A stretch of DNA of 42,899 nucleotides from Caballeronia megalochromosomata (GTDB taxonomy: Bacteria > Pseudomonadota > Gammaproteobacteria > Burkholderiales > Burkholderiaceae). Positions within the stretch are counted from its first letter, which is position 1. Every line of letters begins with the position of its first letter. The position numbers were made by a program, and so were the translations under genes. Positions 15,519-25,297 of this stretch are shown in pieces. The notes below the pieces were generated by a model. It searched no databases, was not told the DNA's origin, and saw only the letters and a program-made list of their open reading frames with translations. The stretch lies in the NCBI GenBank assembly GCA_001580565.1, contig LRBF01000002.1:1-42899 (forward strand), read 5' to 3'.

Positions 15519-17555
15519 TTACAGATCCTTCACCAGCCGGAGCGCGTCATGAATGGCCGCGTGCGTGTTGCGCGCCGCCACGGCATCGCCGATCCGGAAG
15601 AGCTGGAAGCGCCCTTCCGGATTCGTCTCTTCGGTCTGCGGCTTGCCGCCGATGAGATCGTCGTAGTTCACCGACCCACGGTTCTTAGAAATCGGCTTGA
15701 GCTCGAAGTACAGTTCGTCCATCGGAATCGTGCCGTGATTGACGACGATCTGATCGTGCCTCTGCTCCTTCCTCACGCCGCCGTAGTCGCTGCCGATCGT
15801 CGCGACCAGTTCGCTGCCTTCGCGGCGAACGGACTCGAGGCGGAAGGTCACCGTGAACGTGGTCGCGAGCTTCTGCAGCGAACGCATGTAGGGCACGAGG
15901 TTCATGCTCATGACCTCGGGCGAAAACGAGCGATCGGGCGTCATCACTTCGACCTTGCCGCCGGCCTGTGCGATGGTTTCGGCAGCCTGAAGCGCGGCGT
16001 GATCGCCGGCGTCGTCGAAGATCAGCACGTTCGCGCCGGGCTTCACGTCGCCGGAAATGATGTCCCATGAAGAGACGACATGTTCGTTTCCTTCGCTGCA
16101 GACCTCCGTGTGCGGCATGCCGCCGGTCGCGACGATCACGACATCCGGGTTCTCCGCCAGCACCGTTTCGGCGTCCGCCCAGGTATTGAACTTGAACTGC
16201 ACGCCGAGTCTTTCGCACTGCGCCATGCGCCAGTCGATGATGCCCATCATCTCCTTGCGGCGCACGTTCTGCGCGGTCAGGCGGATCTGACCGCCGGGAT
16301 CGTTCATCGCTTCGAGCACGACGACCTCATGCCCGCGCTCGCCCGCCACGCGCGCGGCTTCGAGACCCCCGGGCCCCGCGCCCACGATGACGATCTTGCG
16401 CTTGGTCGCGGCAGGCTTGATCGTTTGCGGCAACTCCAGTTCGCGACCGGTCGCGGCGTTGTGAATGCACAGCGCCATGCCGCCCTGATAGATGCGATCG
16501 AGACAGTAGTTCGCGCCGACACAAGGCCGGATATCGTCCTCCCTGCGCTCGATGATCTTGCGCACGATATGCGGATCGGTCATATGCGCGCGCGTCATGC
16601 CGACCATGTCGATCTTGCCCGACTCGATCGCATAGCGCGCGGTAGCCACGTCCTGAATGCGCGCCGCATGGAAGGTGGGGAAGTCCGTAGCCTGCCGGAT
16701 CTCGCCCGCGAAATCGAGGTGCGGGGCGCTCTTCATTCCCATGATCGGAATGATGTCGGTCAGCCCGGCGTCGGTTTCCAGATGCCCGCGGATCACATTC
16801 AGGAAATCGACGAGGCCGCTGTTTTTCAGGCGCTTCGAAATCTCGATGCCTTCTTCCTTCGTGATGCCGCCCGCGATCATTTCATCGGCTGTATAACGAA
16901 TGCCGACGAGAAAGCGTTCGCCGACGCGCTCGCGAATCGCGCGCAATACGTCGAACGTGAAGCGCATGCGGTTTTCCAGCGAGCCGCCATACGGACCTTC
17001 GAGCGTATTCGTCAGAGGCGACCAGAACTGATCCATCAAGTGGCCGTACGATTCGATTTCCAGCCCGTCGAGCCCGGCGGCTTTCATGCGCTCCGCCGCG
17101 TCCGCGAAGTCGCGGACGATGCGCGTGATGTCCCAGTCCTCCAGCTTCTTCGGGAAAGCCCGGTGCGCGGGCTCGCGATTGTGCGACGGCGAGACGGCGG
17201 GCAGCCAGTCGCCCTTGTCCCAGCGCGTGCGGCGGCCGAGATGGGTCAACTGGATCATCACCTTGGCGCCGTGCTCGTGGCATTCGTCGACGAGATCCTT
17301 CATCCACGGCACGACTTCGTCCCTGTACGCGAGGATGTTGTTGAAGACCGGCGGACTGTCCTTCGACACCGCCGCCGAGCCTGCCGTCATCGTCAGTGCG
17401 ATCCCGGCCTTGGCCCGTTCGACGTGATACGCGCGATAGCGCTCCTTCGGCATCCCGTCCTCGGCATACGCCGGTTCATGCGAGGTCGTCATGATCCGGT
17501 TTCGAAAGGTGAGATGTTTCAGCGTGTAAGGCTGCAGCAGCGGGTCCGTGGACAT
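15519..17555 (-). CDS. Trimethylamine dehydrogenase/N-methylproline demethylase-like NADH:flavin oxidoreductase
   Basis: A 678-residue protein from the ATG at 17555 (GAGG upstream). Residues 1 to about 370 form an old-yellow-enzyme barrel, and from about 390 the FAD/NADH module begins (KIVIVGAGPGGLEAARVAGERGHEVVVLE). The family also holds 2,4-dienoyl-CoA reductase and demethylases of dimethylglycine, N-methylproline and similar betaine products. The N terminus (PYTLKHLTFRNRIMTTSHEP) resembles the demethylase branch. The iron-sulfur motif near 343-363 reads C-VG-A-NY-C and then a later C, with Ala where trimethylamine dehydrogenase has its second Cys. Probably oxidises an N-methylated amino acid; substrate unknown. 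Confidence 0.85.
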   Translation of the reverse strand: MSTDPLLQPYTLKHLTFRNRIMTTSHEPAYAEDGMPKERYRAYHVERAKAGIALTMTAGSAAVSKDSPPVFNNILAYRDEVVPWMKDLVDECHEHGAKVMIQLTHLGRRTRWDKGDWLPAVSPSHNREPAHRAFPKKLEDWDITRIVRDFADAAERMKAAGLDGLEIESYGHLMDQFWSPLTNTLEGPYGGSLENRMRFTFDVLRAIRERVGERFLVGIRYTADEMIAGGITKEEGIEISKRLKNSGLVDFLNVIRGHLETDAGLTDIIPIMGMKSAPHLDFAGEIRQATDFPTFHAARIQDVATARYAIESGKIDMVGMTRAHMTDPHIVRKIIERREDDIRPCVGANYCLDRIYQGGMALCIHNAATGRELELPQTIKPAATKRKIVIVGAGPGGLEAARVAGERGHEVVVLEAMNDPGGQIRLTAQNVRRKEMMGIIDWRMAQCERLGVQFKFNTWADAETVLAENPDVVIVATGGMPHTEVCSEGNEHVVSSWDIISGDVKPGANVLIFDDAGDHAALQAAETIAQAGGKVEVMTPDRSFSPEVMSMNLVPYMRSLQKLATTFTVTFRLESVRREGSELVATIGSDYGGVRKEQRHDQIVVNHGTIPMDELYFELKPISKNRGSVNYDDLIGGKPQTEETNPEGRFQLFRIGDAVAARNTHAAIHDALRLVKDL

Positions 17556-17602
17556 GGGTGCCTCTTCGAAGCGGGTGGGGACGAAACGACCGTTGTGAAC
17601 CA

Positions 17603-17631
17603 AGAGTAGAACCTCTGTACACATGTGTCAA
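17603..17631 (-). promoter_or_regulatory. Sigma-70-type promoter of the flavin oxidoreductase gene
   Basis: The minus strand has TTGACA (plus 17626-17631), a 17-bp spacer and TACTCT (plus 17603-17608), placing the transcript start about 40 nt before the ATG at 17555. The operator-like palindrome at 17615-17629 lies within the spacer and -35 box, where a TetR-type repressor would exclude polymerase. Confidence 0.6.
17615..17629. promoter_or_regulatory. TetR-type operator candidate 1
   Basis: CTGTACACATGTGTC contains the perfect 10-bp palindrome ACACATGTGT. It overlaps the -35 region of the minus-strand promoter. An inverted near-copy lies at 17639-17653. Confidence 0.55.
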
Positions 17632-17638
17632 GTAGGGA

Positions 17639-17653
17639 GACAATGGTGTACAG
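17639..17653. promoter_or_regulatory. TetR-type operator candidate 2
   Basis: GACAATGGTGTACAG reads CTGTACACCATTGTC on the other strand, matching the 17615-17629 site at 12 of 15 positions. The centres are 24 bp apart, so the two sites form an inverted pair. It lies just before the likely start of the TetR gene and could mediate autoregulation. Confidence 0.5.
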
Positions 17654-17660
17654 TGAGCGC

Positions 17661-18308
17661 ATGACTGACGAGGGAAACAACGAAATGGACGAGACGCTCG
17701 ACGTAGTGCGCGGCTCCGCCGAGATGTGGCTGGATGCGGCGTACGAAGGTCTTCTCGAAGGCGGCGTGGATGCGGTCCGCATACTTCCGCTCGCAAAAAA
17801 GCTGACTCTTTCGCGCACCAGTTTCTACTGGTTCTTCAAGGATCGTGAGGAGTTGCTGTCGGCCCTGCTCGACCGATGGAAGCAGAAGAACACGGGCAAC
17901 TGGATCGAACGTACGGACGCTTATGCGGACAGCGTGTGCGAAGCGATGCTGAACGTCTTCGACTGCTGGTTCGACGACGCGATTTTCGACACGCGCTTCG
18001 AGGCCGCGATCCGCAACTGGGCGCAGCAATCACCCGAGATCGCCGCGCAGATGGCGCAGGACGACGCGCAACGCATCGCGGCGCTGACGGCCATGTTCGC
18101 GCGCTTCGGCTACGAGCCGCGCGCAGCCGATGTCCGCGCGCGCGTGGCCTACTTCACGCAGGCCGGTTACGTCTCGACGAAGCCGGAGGAGGACATGTCG
18201 GTGCGCATGACGCGCATTCCGGAATACGTCGAAGTATTCACGGGCGTGCGGCCGAAGAAGCACGAGCTTCAGCGCTTCTACTCGCGGCGCAACTTCGCGT
18301 TTCAGTGA
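17661..18308 (+). CDS. TetR/AcrR-family transcriptional regulator
   Basis: A regulator of about 215 residues with an N-terminal helix-turn-helix (VDAVRILPLAKKLTLSRTSFYWFFKDREELLSALLDRW) and an effector-binding domain. It belongs to the branch with Phe-Tyr-Trp-Phe in the recognition helix. Possible starts are ATG 17643, 17661 and 17685. The one at 17643 would lie inside operator 2, while 17685 has GAGGGA some 10 nt upstream. It is divergent from the demethylase-like gene, whose promoter holds the operator pair, so it is its probable repressor. The last 7 bp overlap the convergent aminotransferase gene. Confidence 0.88.
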   Translation: MTDEGNNEMDETLDVVRGSAEMWLDAAYEGLLEGGVDAVRILPLAKKLTLSRTSFYWFFKDREELLSALLDRWKQKNTGNWIERTDAYADSVCEAMLNVFDCWFDDAIFDTRFEAAIRNWAQQSPEIAAQMAQDDAQRIAALTAMFARFGYEPRAADVRARVAYFTQAGYVSTKPEEDMSVRMTRIPEYVEVFTGVRPKKHELQRFYSRRNFAFQ

Positions 18309-19510
18309 GCGGTCAGCGCGACAGCGGCGTCATAAGCGCGCCTCAACCGCCCCACGCCTTCCCTGATCTCCTCGATGTTCGGCGCGGCAAACGAAAGACG
18401 CAGCGTCGATGCATCGCCGGCGTTCACATGGAACGCCTTGCCGGGCACGAACATCACCTTGTTGGCGATGGCCTGCGTCAATAGCGTCGATGCATCGATA
18501 CCCGCCATGCGCGCCCAGAGGAACATGCCGCCTTCGGGCTCGTCGAATCGAATGGCGTCGCCGAGATGCTCGCGCAGTGCGTCGCAAAGCGCGCGGCACT
18601 TGTCGCGATACGCCCCGGCGATGTGCGGAAGATGGCTTTCCAGCGCGCCGCTGGCCAGATATTGCGCGGCCGTGGCCTGCATCCACGGCGCGCTGCACAG
18701 ATCGACCGTCTGCTTGGCGATGACACAGCGCCGCGCGATCTCGACAGGCGCGATGGTCCATCCCACGCGCAGCCCCGGCGCCACGATCTTCGAAAGACTC
18801 GCGAAATGCACGATCCAGTCGCGCGCGCCGGGCACTTCATCGGCGAGCGCAAGCATCGAGGGCACGCGGTCGCCCGTGAAGCGAAGGTCCGCGTAAGGGT
18901 CATCCTCGACGATGACGAAGCGGTACTTCACCGCCAGCGCGAGCAGCGCGACGCGGCGTTCGCGCGTGAGCGTCGCGCCGGTCGGATTCGCGAACGTGGG
19001 CACCGTGTAGAGCAGCTTCGGACGCGCGATCGCACCCGACGCGAGCAGCGCCGCCAGTCTTTCGACATCGAGGCCACGGGTATCGACGGGAATCGTCGTG
19101 ATGTCGGCCTGTTGCAGCTTCAACGCTTGAAGCGTTGCCGGATAGGCCGGCTCCTCGGTGATCACGGCATCGCCCGCGCCGACGAGCACGCGCAGCAGCA
19201 AATCGAGCCCTTGCTGCGAGCCTGTCGTCACGAGCATCTGCTCGGCCGTACACGCGACGCCACGGCGCGACATCAGTGCGATGAGCTCGTCCTTGAGGAT
19301 CGGCAGGCCATCGGTCGGGCCATACTGCAGACATCGGTTGGGCGTTTCATACGCGCGCAGCGATGCGGCGTGCAAGCCTTCGACATCGAACAGATCGTTC
19401 GCGGGATATCCGCCCGCGAACGAAATCATGCCGGGCTCGCCCAGATACTTGAACAACTCGCGGATCGGCGAACCGGAAGGGTGCTGGAATGGCTGGGTGA
19501 ATGCGTACAT
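18302..19510 (-). CDS. PLP-dependent aminotransferase (class I/II, LysN/2-aminoadipate type)
   Basis: A 402-residue fold-type I aminotransferase. The LVTTGSQQGLDLLLRVLVGAGD segment binds the PLP phosphate, TLTRERRVALLALAVKYRFVIVEDDPYADLRF holds the PLP-contacting Asp-Tyr pair, and SLSK carries the Schiff-base lysine within HFASLSKIVAPGLRVGW. The start (MYAFTQPFQHPSGSPIRELF) and length fit the 2-aminoadipate/MocR-like group. In this operon it would convert 2-aminoadipate to 2-oxoadipate, the substrate of the HglS-like enzyme encoded upstream. The specific substrate is inferred from context. Confidence 0.88.
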   Translation of the reverse strand: MYAFTQPFQHPSGSPIRELFKYLGEPGMISFAGGYPANDLFDVEGLHAASLRAYETPNRCLQYGPTDGLPILKDELIALMSRRGVACTAEQMLVTTGSQQGLDLLLRVLVGAGDAVITEEPAYPATLQALKLQQADITTIPVDTRGLDVERLAALLASGAIARPKLLYTVPTFANPTGATLTRERRVALLALAVKYRFVIVEDDPYADLRFTGDRVPSMLALADEVPGARDWIVHFASLSKIVAPGLRVGWTIAPVEIARRCVIAKQTVDLCSAPWMQATAAQYLASGALESHLPHIAGAYRDKCRALCDALREHLGDAIRFDEPEGGMFLWARMAGIDASTLLTQAIANKVMFVPGKAFHVNAGDASTLRLSFAAPNIEEIREGVGRLRRAYDAAVALTAH

Positions 19511-19559
19511 GTCGTGTCCGGTAGCGAAGTGGATAGCCAGAGGATTGCCGGTGAAACGA

Positions 19560-20732
19560 CTACACGACGTTCTTCTCGACGATAGGCCGCTTCTCCAGCA
19601 CGCGCTGCCAGCTCAACGACGACAGATCGAGCGTCGTGTACCGGCCATGAAGAATGAGCTCGCTGACGCCGCGCCCCGTCGCCGGTCCCTGCTGCAGACC
19701 GTGCCCGCTGAAGCCGTTCGCGAACACGCAATTCTCGATGTCCGGGTGATGCCCGATGATCGCGTTATGGTCGAACACGTTGTATTCGTAGTAGCCGGAC
19801 CAGCAGTTCTCCACCCGCAAGGCCTCGAATTCCGGCACGCGATGCGCGAGCGTCGGCCAGATGATCTCGTCGAAGATGGCGTGATCGACTTCATCGAGCG
19901 GAAGGTCGTCCGGATCGTTGTCCGCGCAGGGCGACGTGCCGGTGATATACGTCCGGCCTTCCGGTCTGAAGTAGACGCCGCTCGGGTCGATCAGGAGCGG
20001 ACTGTTCGTCAGGCGCGCGGGCGATGACACGTTGAAGATGCTGCGGCGCCGCGCATACACGGGAATATCGATGCCCATCATCGTGGCGAGCTTGCGCGCC
20101 CACGCGCCCGCCGCGTTCACGAGCTGATCGCATGCGTAGCGTTCGCCATCGCGCGTTTCGACATGCGTCACGGTGCGGCCGTCGCGCCCGATGCCGGCCA
20201 CGTCTGCCGCGACATAGCGCGCGCCCAGCGCCTGGGCCTTCTTGCGAAGCGCCTGCACGAGACCGTAGCCATCGAACCAGCCCTCGCCGCTCACGCCGTA
20301 TGCGCCCGCTGCCAGATCGCCGACGTTGAGCCACGGAAACTTCGCTTTCAATCCGTCCGGCGACAGCAGGTCGATGTTCGCGCCAAGGCTTTGCTGCAAC
20401 GCGTGGTTCTCGCGCAGCGTCGCTTCTCCGGCGGGCGTCGCGAGAAAGAGGTAGCCGCCTTCGTGCAGATCGATCGATGGCCTGCTTCCGTCGACATCGA
20501 GCCGCTCGCCGATCGTGCGCAGGAACTCGATACCGTAGAGCGACATCTGGATCGACAGGGGCGTCGAGAACTGCTGCCTGATCGACGCCGCCGACAACGC
20601 CGACGATGACTTCGCATAGCTCGGATCGCGCTCGAAGACCGTCACCGATACGGTCGGATCCGCAAGACGCAGAAAGTACGCGATAGAACTTCCGATGACA
20701 CCGCCGCCGACGATTACGACTTGAGAACTCAC
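19560..20732 (-). CDS. DAO-family FAD-dependent oxidoreductase, probable L-pipecolate oxidase (AmaA-like)
   Basis: A 390-residue flavoprotein with the N-terminal FAD motif VVIVGGGVIGSSIAYFL and the typical C-terminal GFSGHGLQQGPATGRGVSELI. It starts with GTG at 20732 after a GGAG box. DAO-family members oxidise sarcosine, glycine, proline or pipecolate. The adjoining AmaB-like dehydrogenase gene (19 bp upstream) and the HglS gene favour L-pipecolate oxidation to piperideine-6-carboxylate, the AmaA step of lysine degradation. The sequence alone does not exclude other cyclic or N-methyl amino acids. Confidence 0.82.
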   Translation of the reverse strand: MSSQVVIVGGGVIGSSIAYFLRLADPTVSVTVFERDPSYAKSSSALSAASIRQQFSTPLSIQMSLYGIEFLRTIGERLDVDGSRPSIDLHEGGYLFLATPAGEATLRENHALQQSLGANIDLLSPDGLKAKFPWLNVGDLAAGAYGVSGEGWFDGYGLVQALRKKAQALGARYVAADVAGIGRDGRTVTHVETRDGERYACDQLVNAAGAWARKLATMMGIDIPVYARRRSIFNVSSPARLTNSPLLIDPSGVYFRPEGRTYITGTSPCADNDPDDLPLDEVDHAIFDEIIWPTLAHRVPEFEALRVENCWSGYYEYNVFDHNAIIGHHPDIENCVFANGFSGHGLQQGPATGRGVSELILHGRYTTLDLSSLSWQRVLEKRPIVEKNVV

Positions 20733-20751
20733 GGCTTGCTCCAGTAATCGA

Positions 20752-22251
<1,500 letters not shown>

Positions 22252-22320
22252 GGCAATGCCCTTTGAAATGAATATGTGGAGCCGATTGTCGGCAACCTGA
22301 ATTCGCGTATCAAACGATAT

Positions 22321-25296
22321 CTATGCAAGACTCGATGACTTTTCATCATCACGTCTCGCGCCGGACGGCGCACGCGCGTTCGCCCGATCCTGCACGAGCG
22401 CCTTCAGCGCCAGTTGTGCGATGTGCAGGGATTTGCGGTTCGCGCCCTGCTCGATCTGCTCGCGGCAACTGAAGCCGTTCGTCACCACGATGGTTTCTTG
22501 CGCACTCTTGCGAACGAGCGGCAGCAGCGTGTCTTCGCCGATCTTCATCGACATCTCGTAGTGGTCCGCGTCGAAGCCAAATGAGCCCGCCATGCCGCAG
22601 CAGCCGGTATCGAGCAATGTCCAGCGAACGCCGAGCTTGTCCAGCAGCGCGGTGTCGCCCTTCATGCCGAAGATCGCCTTCTGATGACAGTGGCCGTGCA
22701 CGATCACGTCGGCGTCGAGCGCCGGCCAGTCGAAATCCGTGCGGACGATGAAGTCCGCAAACAGAAACGTCTGCGCCGAGAGCTTTTTTGCGAGCGGATC
22801 ATCGGGCAATTGCTTCAGCAACTCGTCCTTGAAAACCGAAAGGCAACCCGGTTCGAGACCGACGACGGGCGTGCCGCGCGCGATCTCGTCGCCCAGTTCC
22901 GTGAGCGCGGCTTTCAGCAGCGCCCTGGCCTGATCGAGCAAACCATAGTCGTAGAGCGGGCGGCCGCAACACAGCCGCTTGCGTGGCAACACGACTTCAT
23001 AGCCGATGCGCCTCAGCACGTCCATCGCGGCGGCGGCGATCTCGGGAGAGAAATGCTCGTTGAACGTATCGACCCACAGGATGACCTTGCCGCGCGGTGC
23101 CGGCGATGCAACGTGCTGCGCCCCTCTTTGCGCCCGGCTGAAGCTCGCCCGCGCGAACACCGGAAGCTTGCGCTGCGGTGCGACGCCCGCCATCCATTTG
23201 CCGATGCGCGCCCATGGCCGCGACGACGTCAGGCAATTCGCGAGCCACGGAAAACGGCTCGCGACAGGCGCCCATTGCGCGATGCGCCCCATGAACATCG
23301 CCTGACGCGGCCGGCGATGCCGCTCGTAGTAGTGCGAGAGGAATTCGGCCTTGTACGACGCCATGTCCACATGCGTCGGGCAGTCCGACTTGCAGCCCTT
23401 GCACGCGAGGCACGCATCGAGCGCGTGCTTCACTTCCTCGCTGTTCCAGCCGTCGGTGATGACTTCACCCTGCAGCATTTCCCAGAACAGATGCGCGCGG
23501 CCGCGCGTCGAATAGCTTTCTTCACGCGTCGCGCGAAAGCTCGGGCACATCGTTGCGCCATCGAGCGAACGGCACTTGCCCATGCCGATGCAGCGTTCCA
23601 CCGCGCGCTGGATGCCACTGCCTTCGGGTGACGTGAAGTTCAGCCGCGTGGTGAGCGTCACGGGCTTGTAGGCCGGTCCCATGCGCAGGTTTTCATCGGC
23701 ACGGTAGGCATGCACGACCTTGCCGGGATTCAGCCGGTTGGCCGGATCCCAGATGGCCTTGAATTCCTCCATCGCCTGCATGATTTCCGGCCCGTACATG
23801 ATCGGCAGGAATTCCGCTTTCGCTTGCCCGTCGCCGTGTTCGCCCGACAGCGAGCCGCCGAACTCGACGACGAGCCGCGCCGCCTCGCGCAGGAATTCGC
23901 GCCATGTCAGCACGCCATCGGCGCTGCGCAGATCAAAGTTGATACGCGCGTGCACGCAACCGTCGCCGAAATGGCCGTAAAGCGAAGTCTCGTATCCGTA
24001 GCGATCGACGAGCGCCTGGAAGCGTCGAAGATACGCGCCGAGCCGCAACGGATCGACGGCGGCGTCTTCCCAGCCGACGACCGGATCGGGCTTCGATGGA
24101 TCGATCGACAACGCCACCGCCGATGCACCGGTCTCGCGTATCGACCAGATCTTCTGCTGCTGCGCCTTCTCTTCGACGATGAAACCCGTCACGCCGGGTC
24201 CGGCCGAGCCCGCTGCGAAGTACGCGTGCGCACTGATCGCCTGATCGCGGGCATCGGCGTGCGTGTCGGCGCCGAATTCGAGCACGACCCACGCATCGCC
24301 TTCGGGCAGCAGCGCGATCTCTTCGGCTTTCAGACCTCGCGCCTGCAGTCCGCGGATGATCGCGCGATCCAGTCCTTCGATCGCGATCGGGTTGAAGCGG
24401 TTGAAATGCGGCACGGCGTCGGCGGCCGTGTAGATATCGCTGAAGCCGAGCACGAGCAGCACGCGGCACGCGGGGCTATGCACGAGACGCACCTTCGCGC
24501 GCAGCGTGAGCGCGCACGTGCCTTCCGTGCCGACGAGAGCGCGCGCGACATTGAAACCGTTCTCAGGCAGAAGCTGATCGAGATTGAAGCCCGACACGCG
24601 CCGCTTGATCTGCGGAAATTCCGCGCGGATCCGGGCCGCATGGCGATCGCGCAACGCACGCAGGCGGCCGTAAATTTCGCCGCGCCGTCCGCCCTCGACG
24701 ATGATGGCATCGAGTTCCGCTTCGCTCGTCGGTCCGACCCAGAAGCGCGCGCCGTCATACGTGACGATTTCCAGCGCCTCGACGTTCTCGACCGTCTTGC
24801 CCGCCATGACGCTGTGCGCGCCGCACGAGTTGTTGGCAATCATCCCGCCGAGCGTGCAGCGGCTATGCGTCGCGGGATCGGGCGCGAAGGTGAGACCGTG
24901 GGCTTCGGCGGCGTCGCGCAAGGCATCGCAAATCACGCCCGGCTCGACGATGGCCGTCCTTTCGTGCGGATCGACCGACACGACGCGGTTCACGTACTTG
25001 CTCGTATCCGCCACCACGGCGACATTCACGCACTGGCCGTTCTGCGACGTGCCGCCGCCGCGCGTCAGAAAGGGCACGTCCATGCGCCGGCACGCGTCGA
25101 GCGCCGCGACGAGATCGTCGACATCCGCGGGCACGACGACGCCCAGCGGAATCTGCCGATAATTCGACGCATCCGACGCATACAACGCCTTCGAGGCGGC
25201 ATCGAAACGCACTTCGCCTCGCATGGAACGGCGCAACTCGCGCTGAAGATCATCGAGTAGCGCTGCGCTTGCCTGAAACGGTGTGGCGGGTTTCAC
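22321..25296 (-). CDS. FAD-linked oxidase/Fe-S protein, probable D-2-hydroxyglutarate dehydrogenase (YdiJ-like)
   Basis: A 991-residue three-part protein. First an FAD-binding type 4 domain (VPADVDDLVAALDACRRM, FLTRGGGTS, with NSCGAHSV) and an FAD-oxidase C domain occur in the first half. Next come two 4Fe-4S motifs, ERCIGMGKC...CP near 565-585 and CLACKGCKSDCP near 627-638. Last are two CCG domains (CCGRPLYDYG near 775 and TGCCGMAGSFG near 900). This is the YdiJ arrangement, known to oxidise D-2-hydroxyglutarate with electrons passed to the quinone pool. It starts at GTG 25296, 1 bp after the HglS stop, so it would take the HglS product. Confidence 0.88.
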   Translation of the reverse strand: MKPATPFQASAALLDDLQRELRRSMRGEVRFDAASKALYASDASNYRQIPLGVVVPADVDDLVAALDACRRMDVPFLTRGGGTSQNGQCVNVAVVADTSKYVNRVVSVDPHERTAIVEPGVICDALRDAAEAHGLTFAPDPATHSRCTLGGMIANNSCGAHSVMAGKTVENVEALEIVTYDGARFWVGPTSEAELDAIIVEGGRRGEIYGRLRALRDRHAARIRAEFPQIKRRVSGFNLDQLLPENGFNVARALVGTEGTCALTLRAKVRLVHSPACRVLLVLGFSDIYTAADAVPHFNRFNPIAIEGLDRAIIRGLQARGLKAEEIALLPEGDAWVVLEFGADTHADARDQAISAHAYFAAGSAGPGVTGFIVEEKAQQQKIWSIRETGASAVALSIDPSKPDPVVGWEDAAVDPLRLGAYLRRFQALVDRYGYETSLYGHFGDGCVHARINFDLRSADGVLTWREFLREAARLVVEFGGSLSGEHGDGQAKAEFLPIMYGPEIMQAMEEFKAIWDPANRLNPGKVVHAYRADENLRMGPAYKPVTLTTRLNFTSPEGSGIQRAVERCIGMGKCRSLDGATMCPSFRATREESYSTRGRAHLFWEMLQGEVITDGWNSEEVKHALDACLACKGCKSDCPTHVDMASYKAEFLSHYYERHRRPRQAMFMGRIAQWAPVASRFPWLANCLTSSRPWARIGKWMAGVAPQRKLPVFARASFSRAQRGAQHVASPAPRGKVILWVDTFNEHFSPEIAAAAMDVLRRIGYEVVLPRKRLCCGRPLYDYGLLDQARALLKAALTELGDEIARGTPVVGLEPGCLSVFKDELLKQLPDDPLAKKLSAQTFLFADFIVRTDFDWPALDADVIVHGHCHQKAIFGMKGDTALLDKLGVRWTLLDTGCCGMAGSFGFDADHYEMSMKIGEDTLLPLVRKSAQETIVVTNGFSCREQIEQGANRKSLHIAQLALKALVQDRANARAPSGARRDDEKSSSLA

Positions 25297-25297
25297 T

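Noticed and set aside
16080..17609. Plus-strand frame of 509 codons
   Set aside because: Antisense to the flavin oxidoreductase gene whose motifs are clear; no domain seen in the plus frame.
23710..25260. Plus-strand frame of 516 codons
   Set aside because: Antisense to the D-2-hydroxyglutarate dehydrogenase-like gene; Arg/His/Asp-rich shadow.
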